A stretch of DNA of 64,000 nt from Acidimicrobiaceae bacterium (GCA_905182565.1 CAJJCB010000012.1:1-64000); one strand, 5' to 3'; shown: positions 8,811-18,920, counted from the first letter of the stretch. Translations and numbers: made by a program. Notes: a model not told the origin generated them from the sequence alone.

Positions 8811-9953
8811 ATGGGACCGTTAGAAGGACTCAAAATAGTTGAGCTGTGGTGCATCGGCCCAGGGCCATTTGCTGGAATGTTACTTTCCGACATGGGTGCT
8901 GAAATAATCAGAGTGGACAGACCGATTGAGCCAGACTACGGATATCCGGATCCAAAGTACCGGACCCTTTGGCGCAATAGGAAAGCTGTAGCGATTGATT
9001 TAGAAACCCCAGAAGGTATTAAAACTTTCAAGCGCCTTATCTCACAAGCAGATGGCTTCATAGAAGGGAACCGTCCAGGGGTTTGCGAAAAAATGGGCAT
9101 TGGCCCCGACGATTTACTCGCTATCAATCCTCGACTTGCGTACGGCAGAATGACGGGCTTTGGGCAAACCGGACCATTAGCGGACCAAGCTGGATTTGAT
9201 TTATCTTTCATCTCTCTCACAGGAGTTGCACACGCTGTCGGAACCGAAGAAGAGCCAGTTCCACCATTGATTCTCGGTGGCGACTTTGGAGGCGGTGGGA
9301 CATACCTAGCTTTGGGAATGCTTGCGGCTATATTATCTGCCCAAAAAACAGGTGTCGGACAAGTAGTTGACGCTGCAATGGTAGATGGATCTGCCAGCCT
9401 GATGAGCTATATGTACGGAGGGCTCCAATCTGGAGTTTGGAAAGATAAACGCGCCTCCAATAACGTCGACGGCGGGCATTGGTTGTATCGAATGTACCGC
9501 TGCGCCGATGACGAATTTATTTCCGTGGCATGTCTGAGCCCGAAACTTTACAAAAACCTTGAAAGCGGATTTTTGTTAGATCCAAAGATTTTCTCTTTTA
9601 AAGCAGGTCGGGATAATTGGAAAACGCTCGCTAGCAAACTACAAGATATTATCTTGAAACGAAGCAGAGATGAATGGGTAGAGCACTTTAAAGATCTTGA
9701 TGCTTGTGTTCAACCTGTCCTTAACATGGCGGAAGCTCCGAATAACGAACATCTCAAAGCGCGCAAGACTTTTGTGACTCACGGAAATGTCATTCAACCC
9801 GCACCTGCGCCACGTTTCAGCCAGTCTCAAAGCGAGATAATCAATCAACCACCTGAAAATGGGCAAGACACTGCCGAGGTTCTTCGAGACTGGGGTTTTG
9901 ATGAAAGCGAAATTTCACGCCTTCATAAACAAAAGATTGTAGGTAACCGATAG
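8811..9953 (+). CDS. class III CoA-transferase (CaiB/BaiF, alpha-methylacyl-CoA racemase family)
   Basis: A 380-residue member of the family III CoA-transferases. The N-terminal GPLEGLKIVELWCIGPGPFA, LLSDMGAEIIRVDRP, the block NRKAVAIDLETPEG and RMTGFGQTGPLADQAGFD are characteristic. The usual catalytic Asp falls in GFDLSFISLTG. Racemase and transferase activities are not separable by sequence. The start is placed at ATG 8811, which has AAGGA five bases upstream; ATG 8796 is in frame but has no such site. Confidence 0.88.
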   Translation: MGPLEGLKIVELWCIGPGPFAGMLLSDMGAEIIRVDRPIEPDYGYPDPKYRTLWRNRKAVAIDLETPEGIKTFKRLISQADGFIEGNRPGVCEKMGIGPDDLLAINPRLAYGRMTGFGQTGPLADQAGFDLSFISLTGVAHAVGTEEEPVPPLILGGDFGGGGTYLALGMLAAILSAQKTGVGQVVDAAMVDGSASLMSYMYGGLQSGVWKDKRASNNVDGGHWLYRMYRCADDEFISVACLSPKLYKNLESGFLLDPKIFSFKAGRDNWKTLASKLQDIILKRSRDEWVEHFKDLDACVQPVLNMAEAPNNEHLKARKTFVTHGNVIQPAPAPRFSQSQSEIINQPPENGQDTAEVLRDWGFDESEISRLHKQKIVGNR

Positions 9954-9998
9954 TTAGTTTGGTACCTAAGCCCATAGTGCCTTAAGTCGCTAATTAGT

Positions 9999-11003
9999 TC
10001 ACACCACCACTCTTGCGATCAGCAAGGCAAAACTAGCTAGACCAATCCATGCCACTGCTCCGAGAACAAGTGGCCGGCCACCCATAGAAAACATTGATTT
10101 GAGTCGAACTGATGATCCAACTGCAAACATCGCCATAGCAAATAGCCAGCTTCTGAATGAGTTAATCACATCGATCAGAGTCGATGGCAATAAATTCGTA
10201 GACCGCAAAACCACCGCTGCTACAAACAAGATCACAAATAACGGAACTACCGGCGGACGGTTAGTGATCTCAGAATTAACGCTGCCTCGCTGACACAAAG
10301 AAATTGCAAGAACTAAGGGAGCAAGCAACACGACCCGAGCCAACTTAACCACTACAGCTACTTCCAGAGCTAAATCTCCGTTTGACGATGAGGTCGCCAC
10401 GACTTGAGCCACATCATGCACCGCCGCTCCGGTCCACCATCCAAACTGCTCTGCGCTAAGACTCAAAATTGGGTCGCCTATAATTGGATAGAGAAGCATA
10501 GACAATGAACCAAATAGGGTTACCAACCCGATTGCATACGCAACCTCTTCTTCATCAGCTGCAGTCAAAGGCCGCACTGCCGCAATGGCAGAGACACCGC
10601 AAATTGAGTAGCCAGTGGCCACAAGCAGAGAAAGGCTGCCAGAAAGCTTCATAGCACGGCCCAGCAACGTAATCCCCACAAATGCTGCTACAACCACGAG
10701 AGCTGCTGCCAACAGACCCTTGATAGAACCAATCTTTTGTAAATCACCGAGAGCTAATCTGAACCCTAAAAGAATGACGCCCAACCGAAGAAGTTTTCGT
10801 GCCGCGAAGTCAATCCCCGGTTTACTTCCTTGGGTCAACAAGTTTGTGTTAGCCGCCAAGACTCCGAGTACTAAAGAAATAGTTACCGGAGAGATCTTGT
10901 CGTTTCTAGAAGCTACCGCAAATGCAGCTAGGGCGGCGATTAAGGCTAGTGAAATCCCGAGGCTTTTTAAACGAACGAATTCACAGACTGACTTAAAATT
11001 CAT
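9999..11003 (-). CDS. YeiH/UPF0324 family membrane protein (putative sulfate exporter)
   Basis: About 334 residues with roughly ten hydrophobic segments. Family marks are GVLAANTNLL, ARKLLRLGVILLGFRLALGD, ATGYSICGVSAIAAVRPLT, ADEEEVAYAIGLVTLFG and WTGAAVHDVAQVVA. The family is annotated as a putative sulfate exporter, but physiological evidence is thin. The start is placed at ATG 11003, which has CCTCC on the plus strand (GGAGG on the coding strand) 12 bases away. Forty-nine extra residues in the longer frame from 11150 are not membrane-like and not family-like. Confidence 0.88.
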   Translation of the reverse strand: MNFKSVCEFVRLKSLGISLALIAALAAFAVASRNDKISPVTISLVLGVLAANTNLLTQGSKPGIDFAARKLLRLGVILLGFRLALGDLQKIGSIKGLLAAALVVVAAFVGITLLGRAMKLSGSLSLLVATGYSICGVSAIAAVRPLTAADEEEVAYAIGLVTLFGSLSMLLYPIIGDPILSLSAEQFGWWTGAAVHDVAQVVATSSSNGDLALEVAVVVKLARVVLLAPLVLAISLCQRGSVNSEITNRPPVVPLFVILFVAAVVLRSTNLLPSTLIDVINSFRSWLFAMAMFAVGSSVRLKSMFSMGGRPLVLGAVAWIGLASFALLIARVVV

Positions 11004-11254
11004 ATAGCCAGAACACCTCCCACCAATGACACACCCAAAAAAATCAAGCATACGCCGCCTAAGGAGTATGTGTGAAGCATGAGCATTTTGACCAGAAACA
11101 GGACCCCTAATCAAAGTACCGAAACCAATGTCTTTGACCCTTAGCTTCATTTAATTCCACCGGTTCAGGTATCAAGGTTTCATCCGAATCAATTTGCTGG
11201 ATATTAATTCCTATGAAGCCACGAAACTCCTATCTCACCACTACCTTCGTTTAA

Positions 11255-12442
11255 GTGATAACCCCTGAAACAATACTTATTAGAGTTAGCGGCGATGATA
11301 AACCGGGTGTGACAAGTGGACTGTTGACGTTACTTGCTGACCTCGGTGCCGAAATTCAAGACATGGAACAAGTCGTAGTTCAACGACAACTAACGTTAGG
11401 TCTCGCCGTATCAGTTCCAGCGGGTCGAGATCTTGTGAAAGAGATTCTATTATTTGGCTGGGAAAGCGACCTAACGATAGATTTTGAGATTGTTAAGGAT
11501 ACTCCACCCAAATACGCTGCCCGTCACGTAGTCACCGCCCTAGCGCCAGAACTGTCACCTACGGATCTAGCTTTAACCGCAGGGGCGATAGCGCAAAGCG
11601 GCGGGAACATCGACCGAATTCATCGGTTGAGTCGTTATCCAGTTTGGAGTTATGAGTTCCTTGTCGAAGGATCTAATGCAAACCAGCTCAGAGCTTCCTT
11701 GCTGGAAGTCGCAGCAGACAGATCGATAGATATCGCTGTCCAGCCTCACGGTTTAAGTCGACGGTCCACTCGTCTGGTCGTCCTCGACGTTGACTCCACG
11801 CTAATCCGAAATGAAGTAATCGATCTATTAGCAGAAGAAGCTGGCTGCGGTACGCAGGTAGCAAACATCACCGAGCAAGCAATGCTTGGAAAGATTGACT
11901 TTGAAGGCGCTCTCCGTCAACGAGTTGCTCTGCTGGCCGGCTCTCCGGAAAGCATAATCACATCGGCAATAGCAAAAATAGTTCTCACCCCGGGAGCCCG
12001 TACTTTCATAAGAACGCTAAGAAGACTTGGCTACCAGATCGCAATCATAAGTGGAGGATTTACTCACTTCACTGATCATTTATCAGAAGTTCTCGGCTTA
12101 GACCACTCATTTGCTAATCAACTAGAAATAGTTAATGGAAAGCTAACTGGCAATTTATTGGGCCAAATAGTTGACGCACAAACAAAGGCGGATCTACTTA
12201 TCCAGATCGCGCATCTAGAGAATATTCCGCTAGAACAAACAGTTGCCGTTGGCGATGGAGCAAATGACCTACCAATGCTTCAACACGCCGGGTTAGGTAT
12301 CGCATTCAACGCGAAACCATTACTGAAAGGCGCCGCAGACACATCTATAAGCGTTCCATATCTCGATGCAATATTATTTATGCTTGGAGTTACCAGAGAA
12401 GAAGTTGAAGCAGCCGACGCGTCAGATCCCACAAAAAACTAA
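11255..12442 (+). CDS. serB: phosphoserine phosphatase SerB
   Basis: Last step of serine synthesis, phosphoserine to serine. The 395-residue protein has two N-terminal ACT-like domains (about 1-80 and 90-165, starting ETILIRVSGDDKPGVTSGLL), then a HAD domain. The HAD motif I is VVLDVDSTL (Asp178, Asp180), SGGFTHFTDHL is motif II, and VGDGANDLPML is motif IV. GTG at 11255 is the start. Serine made here feeds glycine formation, and the glycine cleavage genes lie close downstream. Confidence 0.95.
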   Translation: MITPETILIRVSGDDKPGVTSGLLTLLADLGAEIQDMEQVVVQRQLTLGLAVSVPAGRDLVKEILLFGWESDLTIDFEIVKDTPPKYAARHVVTALAPELSPTDLALTAGAIAQSGGNIDRIHRLSRYPVWSYEFLVEGSNANQLRASLLEVAADRSIDIAVQPHGLSRRSTRLVVLDVDSTLIRNEVIDLLAEEAGCGTQVANITEQAMLGKIDFEGALRQRVALLAGSPESIITSAIAKIVLTPGARTFIRTLRRLGYQIAIISGGFTHFTDHLSEVLGLDHSFANQLEIVNGKLTGNLLGQIVDAQTKADLLIQIAHLENIPLEQTVAVGDGANDLPMLQHAGLGIAFNAKPLLKGAADTSISVPYLDAILFMLGVTREEVEAADASDPTKN

Positions 12443-12498
12443 AACCAAACCTTAATTTCTGTAACCCTCTTAGTGAAGATTTATGAAAGGCTCTTTGA

Positions 12499-13239
12499 AT
12501 GAACCAACTGGTAACGCGAACCGACAGAGATGGCATTTCCACCCTTGAGCTAAATCGGCCACAAGCTTTAAATGCGCTCAGTCCATCAATGTTTGTGGAG
12601 CTAAGAGACCACCTCGAAGACCTTGCGCTCATGAAAGACGAAATCGGAGTGATTATTCTAAGCGCTGCCGGTAAATCATTTTCAGCAGGCAATGACCTGA
12701 AGGCGATCCAACGAGGAGATCGCTCCCCCTCACCTCATTATCAAGCAGAAACCCTTGACTTGATTGAATCTATGCCACAACCAGTCATCGCAGCTGTCCA
12801 AGGTTATTGCTACACTGGCGCACTCGAGTTAGTGCTCGCATGCGACCTACTCATATGCGCAGACGATGCAATATTTTGTGATAGTCACGGTAAATGGTCA
12901 ATGGTTCCGACCTGGGGAATGACGACTCGCCTACCCGAGCGAGTTGGACTTATGACAGCCAAAGACATTATGTACAGTGGCAGATCTATCTCCGGCAAAG
13001 AAGCCGTACAAGTTGGTCTTGCTAATCGCTCAGTTCCAGAAATTAAGTTAAAGGCAAGCGCTTTTGAGTGGGCCGCTAGTATCTCCGCAAATTCGTGGCA
13101 CACGTTAGCGGAAGAAAAAAAACAGATACTTGCCCTATCAGAAATGGAACGATCCGAGGGAATCAAGTGGGCCCGAGAAAACGGCCCTGGCGCTGGAGCA
13201 GATATGAAAGAACGGATACAAAATAGCTTTGGTCGCTGA
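12499..13239 (+). CDS. enoyl-CoA hydratase/isomerase (crotonase) family protein
   Basis: A 246-residue crotonase-fold protein. LELNRPQALNALSPSMFVEL and SAGKSFSAGNDLKAI form the first oxyanion loop. YCYTGALELVLACDLL matches the region with the first catalytic Glu of hydratases. The stretch where the second Glu normally sits reads SHGKWSMVPTWGM, with Lys at the Glu position, so classical hydratase activity is doubtful. An AAAGG sequence precedes ATG 12499 by 8 bases. The true substrate is unknown. Confidence 0.88.
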   Translation: MNQLVTRTDRDGISTLELNRPQALNALSPSMFVELRDHLEDLALMKDEIGVIILSAAGKSFSAGNDLKAIQRGDRSPSPHYQAETLDLIESMPQPVIAAVQGYCYTGALELVLACDLLICADDAIFCDSHGKWSMVPTWGMTTRLPERVGLMTAKDIMYSGRSISGKEAVQVGLANRSVPEIKLKASAFEWAASISANSWHTLAEEKKQILALSEMERSEGIKWARENGPGAGADMKERIQNSFGR

Positions 13240-13326
13240 TTAGCTTTCCTCAAATATTTGGCAAGGTATCCGCACCTCTCATGACGCTTTTTGGTACCGT
13301 CAGCACCAGTTCAACAAGGAGACTCC

Positions 13327-13686
13327 GTGAGTAAAGTAGTTATCTACCATAACCCTCATTGAGGGTCATCAAAAACTGCCTTAGCGGTCGCTGAGGATCA
13401 AGGTGTAGACGTAGATGTTGTTCTATACATGAAAACACCCCCAGACAAAGCAGCTCTTGAACATCTTGTTTCTGTTCTTGAAGATCCGGTAGAAGACCTG
13501 GTCCGTAAAGATTCACAGTTCAAAAAATTAGAACTTAACCCTGATGACTATGTAAATAATCCATCAGCAGTAGTAGATCTGTTATTGCAACGCAAAGCCC
13601 TGTTGCAACGACCAGTTTTAGTTAGTTCAACTCGCGCTATTATCGGACGGCCAAAAGATCGAATCGCTAATTTCTTGTCGAACTAG
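13327..13686 (+). CDS. arsC: ArsC-family arsenate reductase, selenocysteine-containing (in-frame UGA)
   Basis: Read from GTG 13327, with AGGAG five bases upstream, the frame gives VSKVVIYHNPH-U-GSSK. The TGA at 13360-13362 sits at residue 12, exactly where plasmid R773 ArsC has catalytic Cys12. The rest follows the family: DLVRK, QRPVLV and IIGRPK supply the three Arg residues equivalent to the arsenate-binding Arg60, Arg94 and Arg107. Total length is 119 residues. A 7-bp hairpin with a GGTC loop follows the UGA, and selD lies 8 kb away. A standard caller would begin this gene at the internal ATG 13429 and lose the active site. The alternative, a pseudogene with a nonsense mutation, is less likely given the hairpin and intact downstream frame. 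Arsenate as substrate is family knowledge. Confidence 0.88.
13379..13396 (+). promoter_or_regulatory. bacterial SECIS-like hairpin in arsC
   Basis: Bases 13379-13385 (CCTTAGC) pair with 13390-13396 (GCTGAGG) over seven base pairs, one of them U-G, closing a GGTC tetraloop. The first loop G is 24 bases beyond the last base of the UGA, within the usual window for bacterial SECIS elements, and the GG at the loop start fits the SelB-binding preference. The stem is inside the coding frame. Confidence 0.75.
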
Positions 13687-13829
13687 ATAACGATTCGTGA
13701 GACCTTCAAAAGTAACCGTTATGACAACGACGAAAAGCAACTGCTCGAGACTGCTTCTAGAACGATTACATTAAAATAGCCACCGCAAACAGGAATCGCC
13801 GTACTAGGTTATGTATTGCTGCTAACACT

Positions 13830-14040
13830 CAGTGGGAGAGCCCTTAAAGAATATTGCATTCTTGCAGGCGCCGAAGGAGCAACCGCCCCGGACAATCTCT
13901 CAGGCAAACGGACCGCTGGGAAGAAGCAACGCTGGAAAGATTTAAGGCATCAAAACCTTAAACACCGAAGGGGAAAACCGCTTTAGGGTGGCCAATCTCT
14001 CAGGTTCCCAGACAGCGCGGGGCGTCAAGATTTGACGCGA
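13830..14040 (+). ncRNA. tandem glycine riboswitch upstream of gcvT
   Basis: Two consecutive glycine aptamers lie in the 370-base gap before gcvT. The first has GGGAGAG (13834), GCGCCGAAGGAGCAA (about 13868-13882) and AATCTCTCAGGCAAA (13894-13908). The second has GCTGGAAAGA (13931), CACCGAAGGGGAAA and CCAATCTCTCAGGTTCC (about 13992-14008). A perfect 7-bp hairpin GCGTCAA-GAT-TTGACGC (14022-14038) sits 18 bases before the gcvT ATG and is not followed by a U tract. Control is therefore more likely of translation initiation than of termination. Glycine binding is expected to turn the operon on. Confidence 0.93.
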
Positions 14041-14056
14041 GCTACTGGGCCAGGGC

Positions 14057-15196
14057 ATGACTGAACGTAAACCAGAGATAACATCTAACAACGAATTAAA
14101 AAAGACTGCGCTCTACGATCTACATGTCGAGCTTGGGGGCAGACTCGTTCCTTTCGCCGGCTACGAGCTTCCCATTCAATACGATGGGGTGATAGCAGAA
14201 CACCGTGCGGCTCGCGAAGCAGCCGGGTTATTTGATGTTAGCCACATGAGAATAGTCGACGTCTCTTCGATGGATAGCTCAGATGTCGGCGAAACGTTAG
14301 AGCTGATCGCTCCTGGGGGTCTCATCACTCTTGGCCACAACCGACTTCGCTATTCGATGCTCACAAACGACACCGGAGGAATAGTAGACGACGTCATCTT
14401 TACACGAATGGCTAACCGTTTCCGCCTTGTACTGAATGCTTCCCGAGCAGAAATTGACCTTAAGTACCTGAATGCATTGTTAGGTGATCAGCTAATTTTT
14501 AGGCCTCGACAGGACTTGGCCCTTATCTCGATACAGGGACCGAAGGCAATAAGTGTCCTCCAGCAACATGATCCGGCAGTGGCCGATCTCTCCTTTATGG
14601 AAGCCGGGCTAATTAATTTCGGGGAAACCGAGTGCGATATTTCAAGAAGTGGGTATACGGGAGAAGATGGTTTTGAAATCGCTATACCCAATGATGAAGC
14701 AGAACAAATAGTTCGTTTATTGCTCTTGGACGAAACGTTAAAACCTGCTGGCTTAGGAGCGAGAGATACTCTTCGCTTAGAAGCGGGACTGTGCTTATAT
14801 GGTAACGAACTCAGCGAGAGCACGACTCCAGTTGAAGCAAATCTCAGTTGGACTATTCCGAAGCGACGCAGACAAGATCAGCGTTTTCCTGGTGCCCACA
14901 CAATTTGCTCACAACTTGAAAAAGGCACTGATAAAACGCGAGTTGGAGTAACCGCATTAGGAAAGAGACCTATCCGAGATGGGGCTCAACTGTTCAATGA
15001 GAACAACCAAATAGTAGGACTCATAACTAGCGGAGGTTATAGCCCCACTACTGGCAAGCCAATCGCAATGGGCTACATAGACACTCCGTACGCAAAAGAA
15101 GATAACTACTTAACTGCCGTTGTGCGAGGTAAACAAATCGGATGCACAGTCGCTCCGTTGCCATTTGTGCAACACCGATACAAACGATCTAAATAA
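14057..15196 (+). CDS. gcvT: glycine cleavage system aminomethyltransferase (T protein)
   Basis: Transfers the aminomethyl carbon from lipoyl-GcvH to tetrahydrofolate, releasing ammonia. The 379-residue protein begins TALYDLHVELGGRLVPFAGY and continues AGLFDVSHMR, SRSGYTGEDGFEIAIP, LGARDTLRLEAGLCLYGNEL, all T-protein signatures. A C-terminal barrel domain follows (GVTALGKRPIRDGAQLF). It is the first gene after the glycine riboswitch and is followed 16 bases later by gcvP. The start ATG 14057 lacks a clear Shine-Dalgarno, consistent with structural control of the leader. Confidence 0.96.
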   Translation: MTERKPEITSNNELKKTALYDLHVELGGRLVPFAGYELPIQYDGVIAEHRAAREAAGLFDVSHMRIVDVSSMDSSDVGETLELIAPGGLITLGHNRLRYSMLTNDTGGIVDDVIFTRMANRFRLVLNASRAEIDLKYLNALLGDQLIFRPRQDLALISIQGPKAISVLQQHDPAVADLSFMEAGLINFGETECDISRSGYTGEDGFEIAIPNDEAEQIVRLLLLDETLKPAGLGARDTLRLEAGLCLYGNELSESTTPVEANLSWTIPKRRRQDQRFPGAHTICSQLEKGTDKTRVGVTALGKRPIRDGAQLFNENNQIVGLITSGGYSPTTGKPIAMGYIDTPYAKEDNYLTAVVRGKQIGCTVAPLPFVQHRYKRSK

Positions 15197-15212
15197 TTTT
15201 TAAGGATTGCTA

Positions 15213-18119
15213 ATGAACACTGATGAACCAATCGGAACATTCGCTCAACGTCACATCGGGCCTAGGCCAAAAGATATCCAACTGATGCTGACTGCTCTTG
15301 GGGCACAATCATTGGACTCATTCATCGAGGACGTCCTACCCCCTGCCATAACTAACAACGCTGACCTTGCTCTCCCGACGGCTATCAGCGAAGCCGAAGC
15401 GATAGCAAAACTCAATCACAAAGCTCAACAAAACCAAGTGCTTACTTCTCTGCTCGGAATGGGCTATTACAACACAATCACACCAGCGGTGATAAAACGA
15501 AATATTTTAGAAAACCCATCCTGGTACACCGCATACACCCCTTACCAACCAGAAATAAGCCAAGGCAGACTGGAAGCATTACTCAACTACCAAACAATGG
15601 TTTGTGACCTTACAGGCATGGAAATTTCCAATAGCTCGCTTCTTGACGAAGGCACCGCCGCCGCCGAAGCAATGACAATGAGCCGGCGCCTATCCAGCAA
15701 AAGCGACGGCGCATTTTTTCTGGACAACGATTGCCACCCTCAAACAATCGAAGTAATCAAGACGAGAGCCGAACCATTGGGAATAGAAATCCAGGTTGGT
15801 AATCCATGGACCGATTTTGACTCAGCTGAGTGTTTCGGGATACTCATTCAATACCCAGGGTCTAGTGGCGATATCGGCGATATCGAAGTTGTAAGCCAAT
15901 CAGCGCATGCAAATAATTGTTTCCTAGTAGTTGCTGCCGATTTGCTTAGTCTATGTTTGTTAACTCCCCCGGGTGAATTGGGCGCAGATCTAGTTGTCGG
16001 CTCATCCCAACGATTCGGAGTTCCGCTCGGATTCGGTGGTCCTCATGCCGGGTATATCGGCGCCAAAGAAAAACACAAGAGGTCTATGCCCGGCAGACTC
16101 GTAGGCGTATCAGTCGATTCAGCGGGTCGGCCAGCCACGAGGCTTGCTCTACAGACACGCGAACAGCACATCAGAAGAGAGAAGGCAACTAGCAATATAT
16201 GCACTGCCCAGGTACTTCTCGCTGTTATCTCCTCGATGTACGCAGTTTGGCACGGCCCCGACGGGCTTCGTTCCATAGCTAATCGAGTACACAAATTAAC
16301 TACTGCTATAGTCGATTCCCTAAGGCGCAGCGAATTCAAGGTGCTCAACAAAAATTACTTTGACACGATTACGATTTCGACGCCGGGCGCTAGTGAAAAA
16401 ATCAGTGAAGTGCTTGCAGCTACGGGTATAAACGTACGACTAGTAGATAAAGACACTCTTGGCATTTCTCTAGATGAGACAACCGATGAGAATACCGTTG
16501 CTAGCCTGCTGAGCGCTTTCGGCTGTGAGCTTGACCTGGCTTGGGAACAAAAAGCTCTCGACTGTGGAATTCCAGAGAGATACAACAGAAAAACCGAATT
16601 CCTTACTCACCCGGTTTTTCATCTCTACCGTTCCGAAACTGAAATGCTTCGCTATCTACGTCGCCTGGCCGACAAAGATATTGCATTGGACAAAGCAATG
16701 ATTCCGCTCGGAAGTTGCACGATGAAATTAAATGCTACTAGCGAGATGGAACCGATTACCTGGCCACAGTTCTCAAATATTCACCCATTCGTGCCCTTGG
16801 AGCAAGCCGCTGGATATATCAGCATTATTAAGGAACTCGAAGACTGGCTACTTGCATGCACTGGGTACGAAGCTATTTCGTTGCAACCTAATGCAGGCTC
16901 CCAAGGAGAATTCGCTGGACTTTTAGCGATAAGGAAATATCACCAGAGTCGAGGTCAGCATGAGAGACAGATTTGTCTAATACCCTCTTCTGCTCACGGA
17001 ACCAACGCTGCTTCAGCAGTTATGGCAGGCTTCCGTGTTGTCGTAGTTGAATGTAATGAAAATGGAGACGTTGATCTCACAGACCTAACTCAGCGCATTG
17101 ATCAACATCGAGACCAACTTGCAGCAATTATGGTCACGTACCCCTCGACCCATGGAGTTTTCGAGGAAGGCATTGGACAAATTTGCGATCTCACTCACCA
17201 GGCAGGAGGCCAGGTCTACATCGATGGCGCAAATCTCAATGCATTAGTAGGGCTAGCTTCCCCAGGCCATATTGGGGCAGATATTAGTCACTTGAATCTA
17301 CACAAAACATTCTGTATCCCACATGGCGGCGGTGGGCCTGGCATTGGCCCCGTTGCTGCCAAAGCTCACTTAGCTCCGTTTCTTCCGAATCATCCGCTAA
17401 GACCCGAAGCCGGTCCGAAAAGTGGGCCTGGGCCAATATCGTCAGCGCCTTGGGGTTCAGCAGGCATCCTTCCTATTCCTTGGATGTACATAACCATGAT
17501 GGGAGGAGCCGGTCTGCAACATGCGACAAAGATTGCTATTCTTAGTGCAAACTATCTGGCACACCGACTATCAAAGCATTACCCGGTTTTATACACGGCC
17601 CCGAATGGCCGGGTCGCTCACGAATGCATAATTGACCTTCGGAGCTTCGATACAGTCGTAAGTGTCGATGATGTAGCTAAGCGACTAATTGACTACGGCT
17701 TCCATGCACCAACGATGTCCTTTCCAGTGCCTGGGACTCTCATGATTGAACCCACAGAAAGCGAATCTTTAATCGAGATAGATAGATTTTGTGACGCAAT
17801 GATCGCTATAAGATCCGAGATCAGCAAAATCGAAGAGGGAGTCTGGCCCAAAGATGATAATCCGTTAATAAATGCTCCTCACCCAGCAGAAGATCTGCTC
17901 GGTGACCATTGGGAGCATGCTTATACTCGTGCAGAAGCGGCCTATCCTTTGAATGAACTCAGGTCGAATAAATACTGGCCGCCCGTTGGGCGCATAGATG
18001 GAGTTTTTGGTGACAGAAACTTAGTTTGCAGTTGCCCAGACCCCAGAGCCTTCGAAGAGCTCGCACCAGAGCTAGGCCGAAACCTATCTGACAAGACACA
18101 CTCTGACAGTGTAAATTAG
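15213..18119 (+). CDS. gcvP: glycine dehydrogenase (decarboxylating), P protein
   Basis: A single-chain P protein of 968 residues, the PLP-dependent decarboxylase of the glycine cleavage system. The N-terminal [17 protein letters not shown] and [20 protein letters not shown] are typical. The PLP lysine lies in [19 protein letters not shown], and [11 protein letters not shown] precedes the second half. The start is ATG 15213, since AAGG lies 7 bases upstream; a TTG at 15207 is in frame. It works with GcvT immediately upstream and with GcvH encoded at 38.7-39.1 kb; the lipoamide dehydrogenase partner is not in this window. Confidence 0.97.
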   Translation: MNTDEPIGTFAQRHIGPRPKDIQLMLTALGAQSLDSFIEDVLPPAITNNADLALPTAISEAEAIAKLNHKAQQNQVLTSLLGMGYYNTITPAVIKRNILENPSWYTAYTPYQPEISQGRLEALLNYQTMVCDLTGMEISNSSLLDEGTAAAEAMTMSRRLSSKSDGAFFLDNDCHPQTIEVIKTRAEPLGIEIQVGNPWTDFDSAECFGILIQYPGSSGDIGDIEVVSQSAHANNCFLVVAADLLSLCLLTPPGELGADLVVGSSQRFGVPLGFGGPHAGYIGAKEKHKRSMPGRLVGVSVDSAGRPATRLALQTREQHIRREKATSNICTAQVLLAVISSMYAVWHGPDGLRSIANRVHKLTTAIVDSLRRSEFKVLNKNYFDTITISTPGASEKISEVLAATGINVRLVDKDTLGISLDETTDENTVASLLSAFGCELDLAWEQKALDCGIPERYNRKTEFLTHPVFHLYRSETEMLRYLRRLADKDIALDKAMIPLGSCTMKLNATSEMEPITWPQFSNIHPFVPLEQAAGYISIIKELEDWLLACTGYEAISLQPNAGSQGEFAGLLAIRKYHQSRGQHERQICLIPSSAHGTNAASAVMAGFRVVVVECNENGDVDLTDLTQRIDQHRDQLAAIMVTYPSTHGVFEEGIGQICDLTHQAGGQVYIDGANLNALVGLASPGHIGADISHLNLHKTFCIPHGGGGPGIGPVAAKAHLAPFLPNHPLRPEAGPKSGPGPISSAPWGSAGILPIPWMYITMMGGAGLQHATKIAILSANYLAHRLSKHYPVLYTAPNGRVAHECIIDLRSFDTVVSVDDVAKRLIDYGFHAPTMSFPVPGTLMIEPTESESLIEIDRFCDAMIAIRSEISKIEEGVWPKDDNPLINAPHPAEDLLGDHWEHAYTRAEAAYPLNELRSNKYWPPVGRIDGVFGDRNLVCSCPDPRAFEELAPELGRNLSDKTHSDSVN

Positions 18120-18206
18120 TAATGCTCCACCCCACCCTGCTCAAATTTTCACAGGAACAGTTTTTCTTAATCTGAGTTACAAAAGTCTTCACAGATAGGT
18201 CAAGAT

Positions 18207-18920
18207 ATGGTTTTGCCAAAAACTCTAGCTTTTGAAATGAACCCAGATGAAACAGTCGAAGATATTCCCGACTACACCAAACTACTTGAATGGACTGCCG
18301 CCGAGACTTACGAATTGACTGACCAACAACTTGATTACGATGACCTTTCTCCAGAAAAGGAATGGATGTGGTGGTCGTGTCGTCGCCAAGTTTCTCACAT
18401 GTGCTGGGATGCTTTGGTCTTCCCAAAAAAGCGTTGCGGGGAGCTTCTCTGGCCTAACCAAGACCCCCCGAACATTATTCATTGGCCATCTCACCAGTTT
18501 GGCAAACGAGCTAAATTCGATCGGGTTCTTGACGAAGGTTTATTTTGGACATTACCAACGTTACTCCTAAAACTCGAAGTCGGGATTGGCTGGCTAAACC
18601 GAGTCATGACCGAAAATGATGGCAAGGATTTAAGACTAATGCTTCAGACTGTAACCGCTTCGGCTTTCTGGAAACACGTCATCAGCACACTTCCACGAGG
18701 TACCCGATTTAACGAAGAGGACAAAACTATTACCTACACTTTGGAAGCATCCTTGTGGATGGTCTTCTATGAAATTCTTTCTCATATACGTTCGATACAG
18801 CGACTAAAGTCTCATCAAGGTTTAAGTCCGGTAATCGAGTTGCCTAGAGTTGGCTACCTAACGCTACCTCACTACTGGGGCGACACGAACGATAATGGAC
18901 CAAGTCAGGACCGATTATGA
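18207..18920 (+). CDS. uncharacterised protein, possibly DinB-like metal-binding fold
   Basis: A 237-residue protein I do not recognise with certainty. It is rich in Trp and His, with conserved-looking blocks WMWWSCRRQVSHMCWDALV and EILSHIRSIQRLK. Spaced His residues in helical segments recall the DinB/YfiT fold, which binds a metal with three His, often in mycothiol-dependent transferases. This is a weak structural analogy only. The stop overlaps the start of the nucleoside hydrolase by four bases (ATGA), so the two form a transcription unit. Confidence 0.6.
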   Translation: MVLPKTLAFEMNPDETVEDIPDYTKLLEWTAAETYELTDQQLDYDDLSPEKEWMWWSCRRQVSHMCWDALVFPKKRCGELLWPNQDPPNIIHWPSHQFGKRAKFDRVLDEGLFWTLPTLLLKLEVGIGWLNRVMTENDGKDLRLMLQTVTASAFWKHVISTLPRGTRFNEEDKTITYTLEASLWMVFYEILSHIRSIQRLKSHQGLSPVIELPRVGYLTLPHYWGDTNDNGPSQDRL

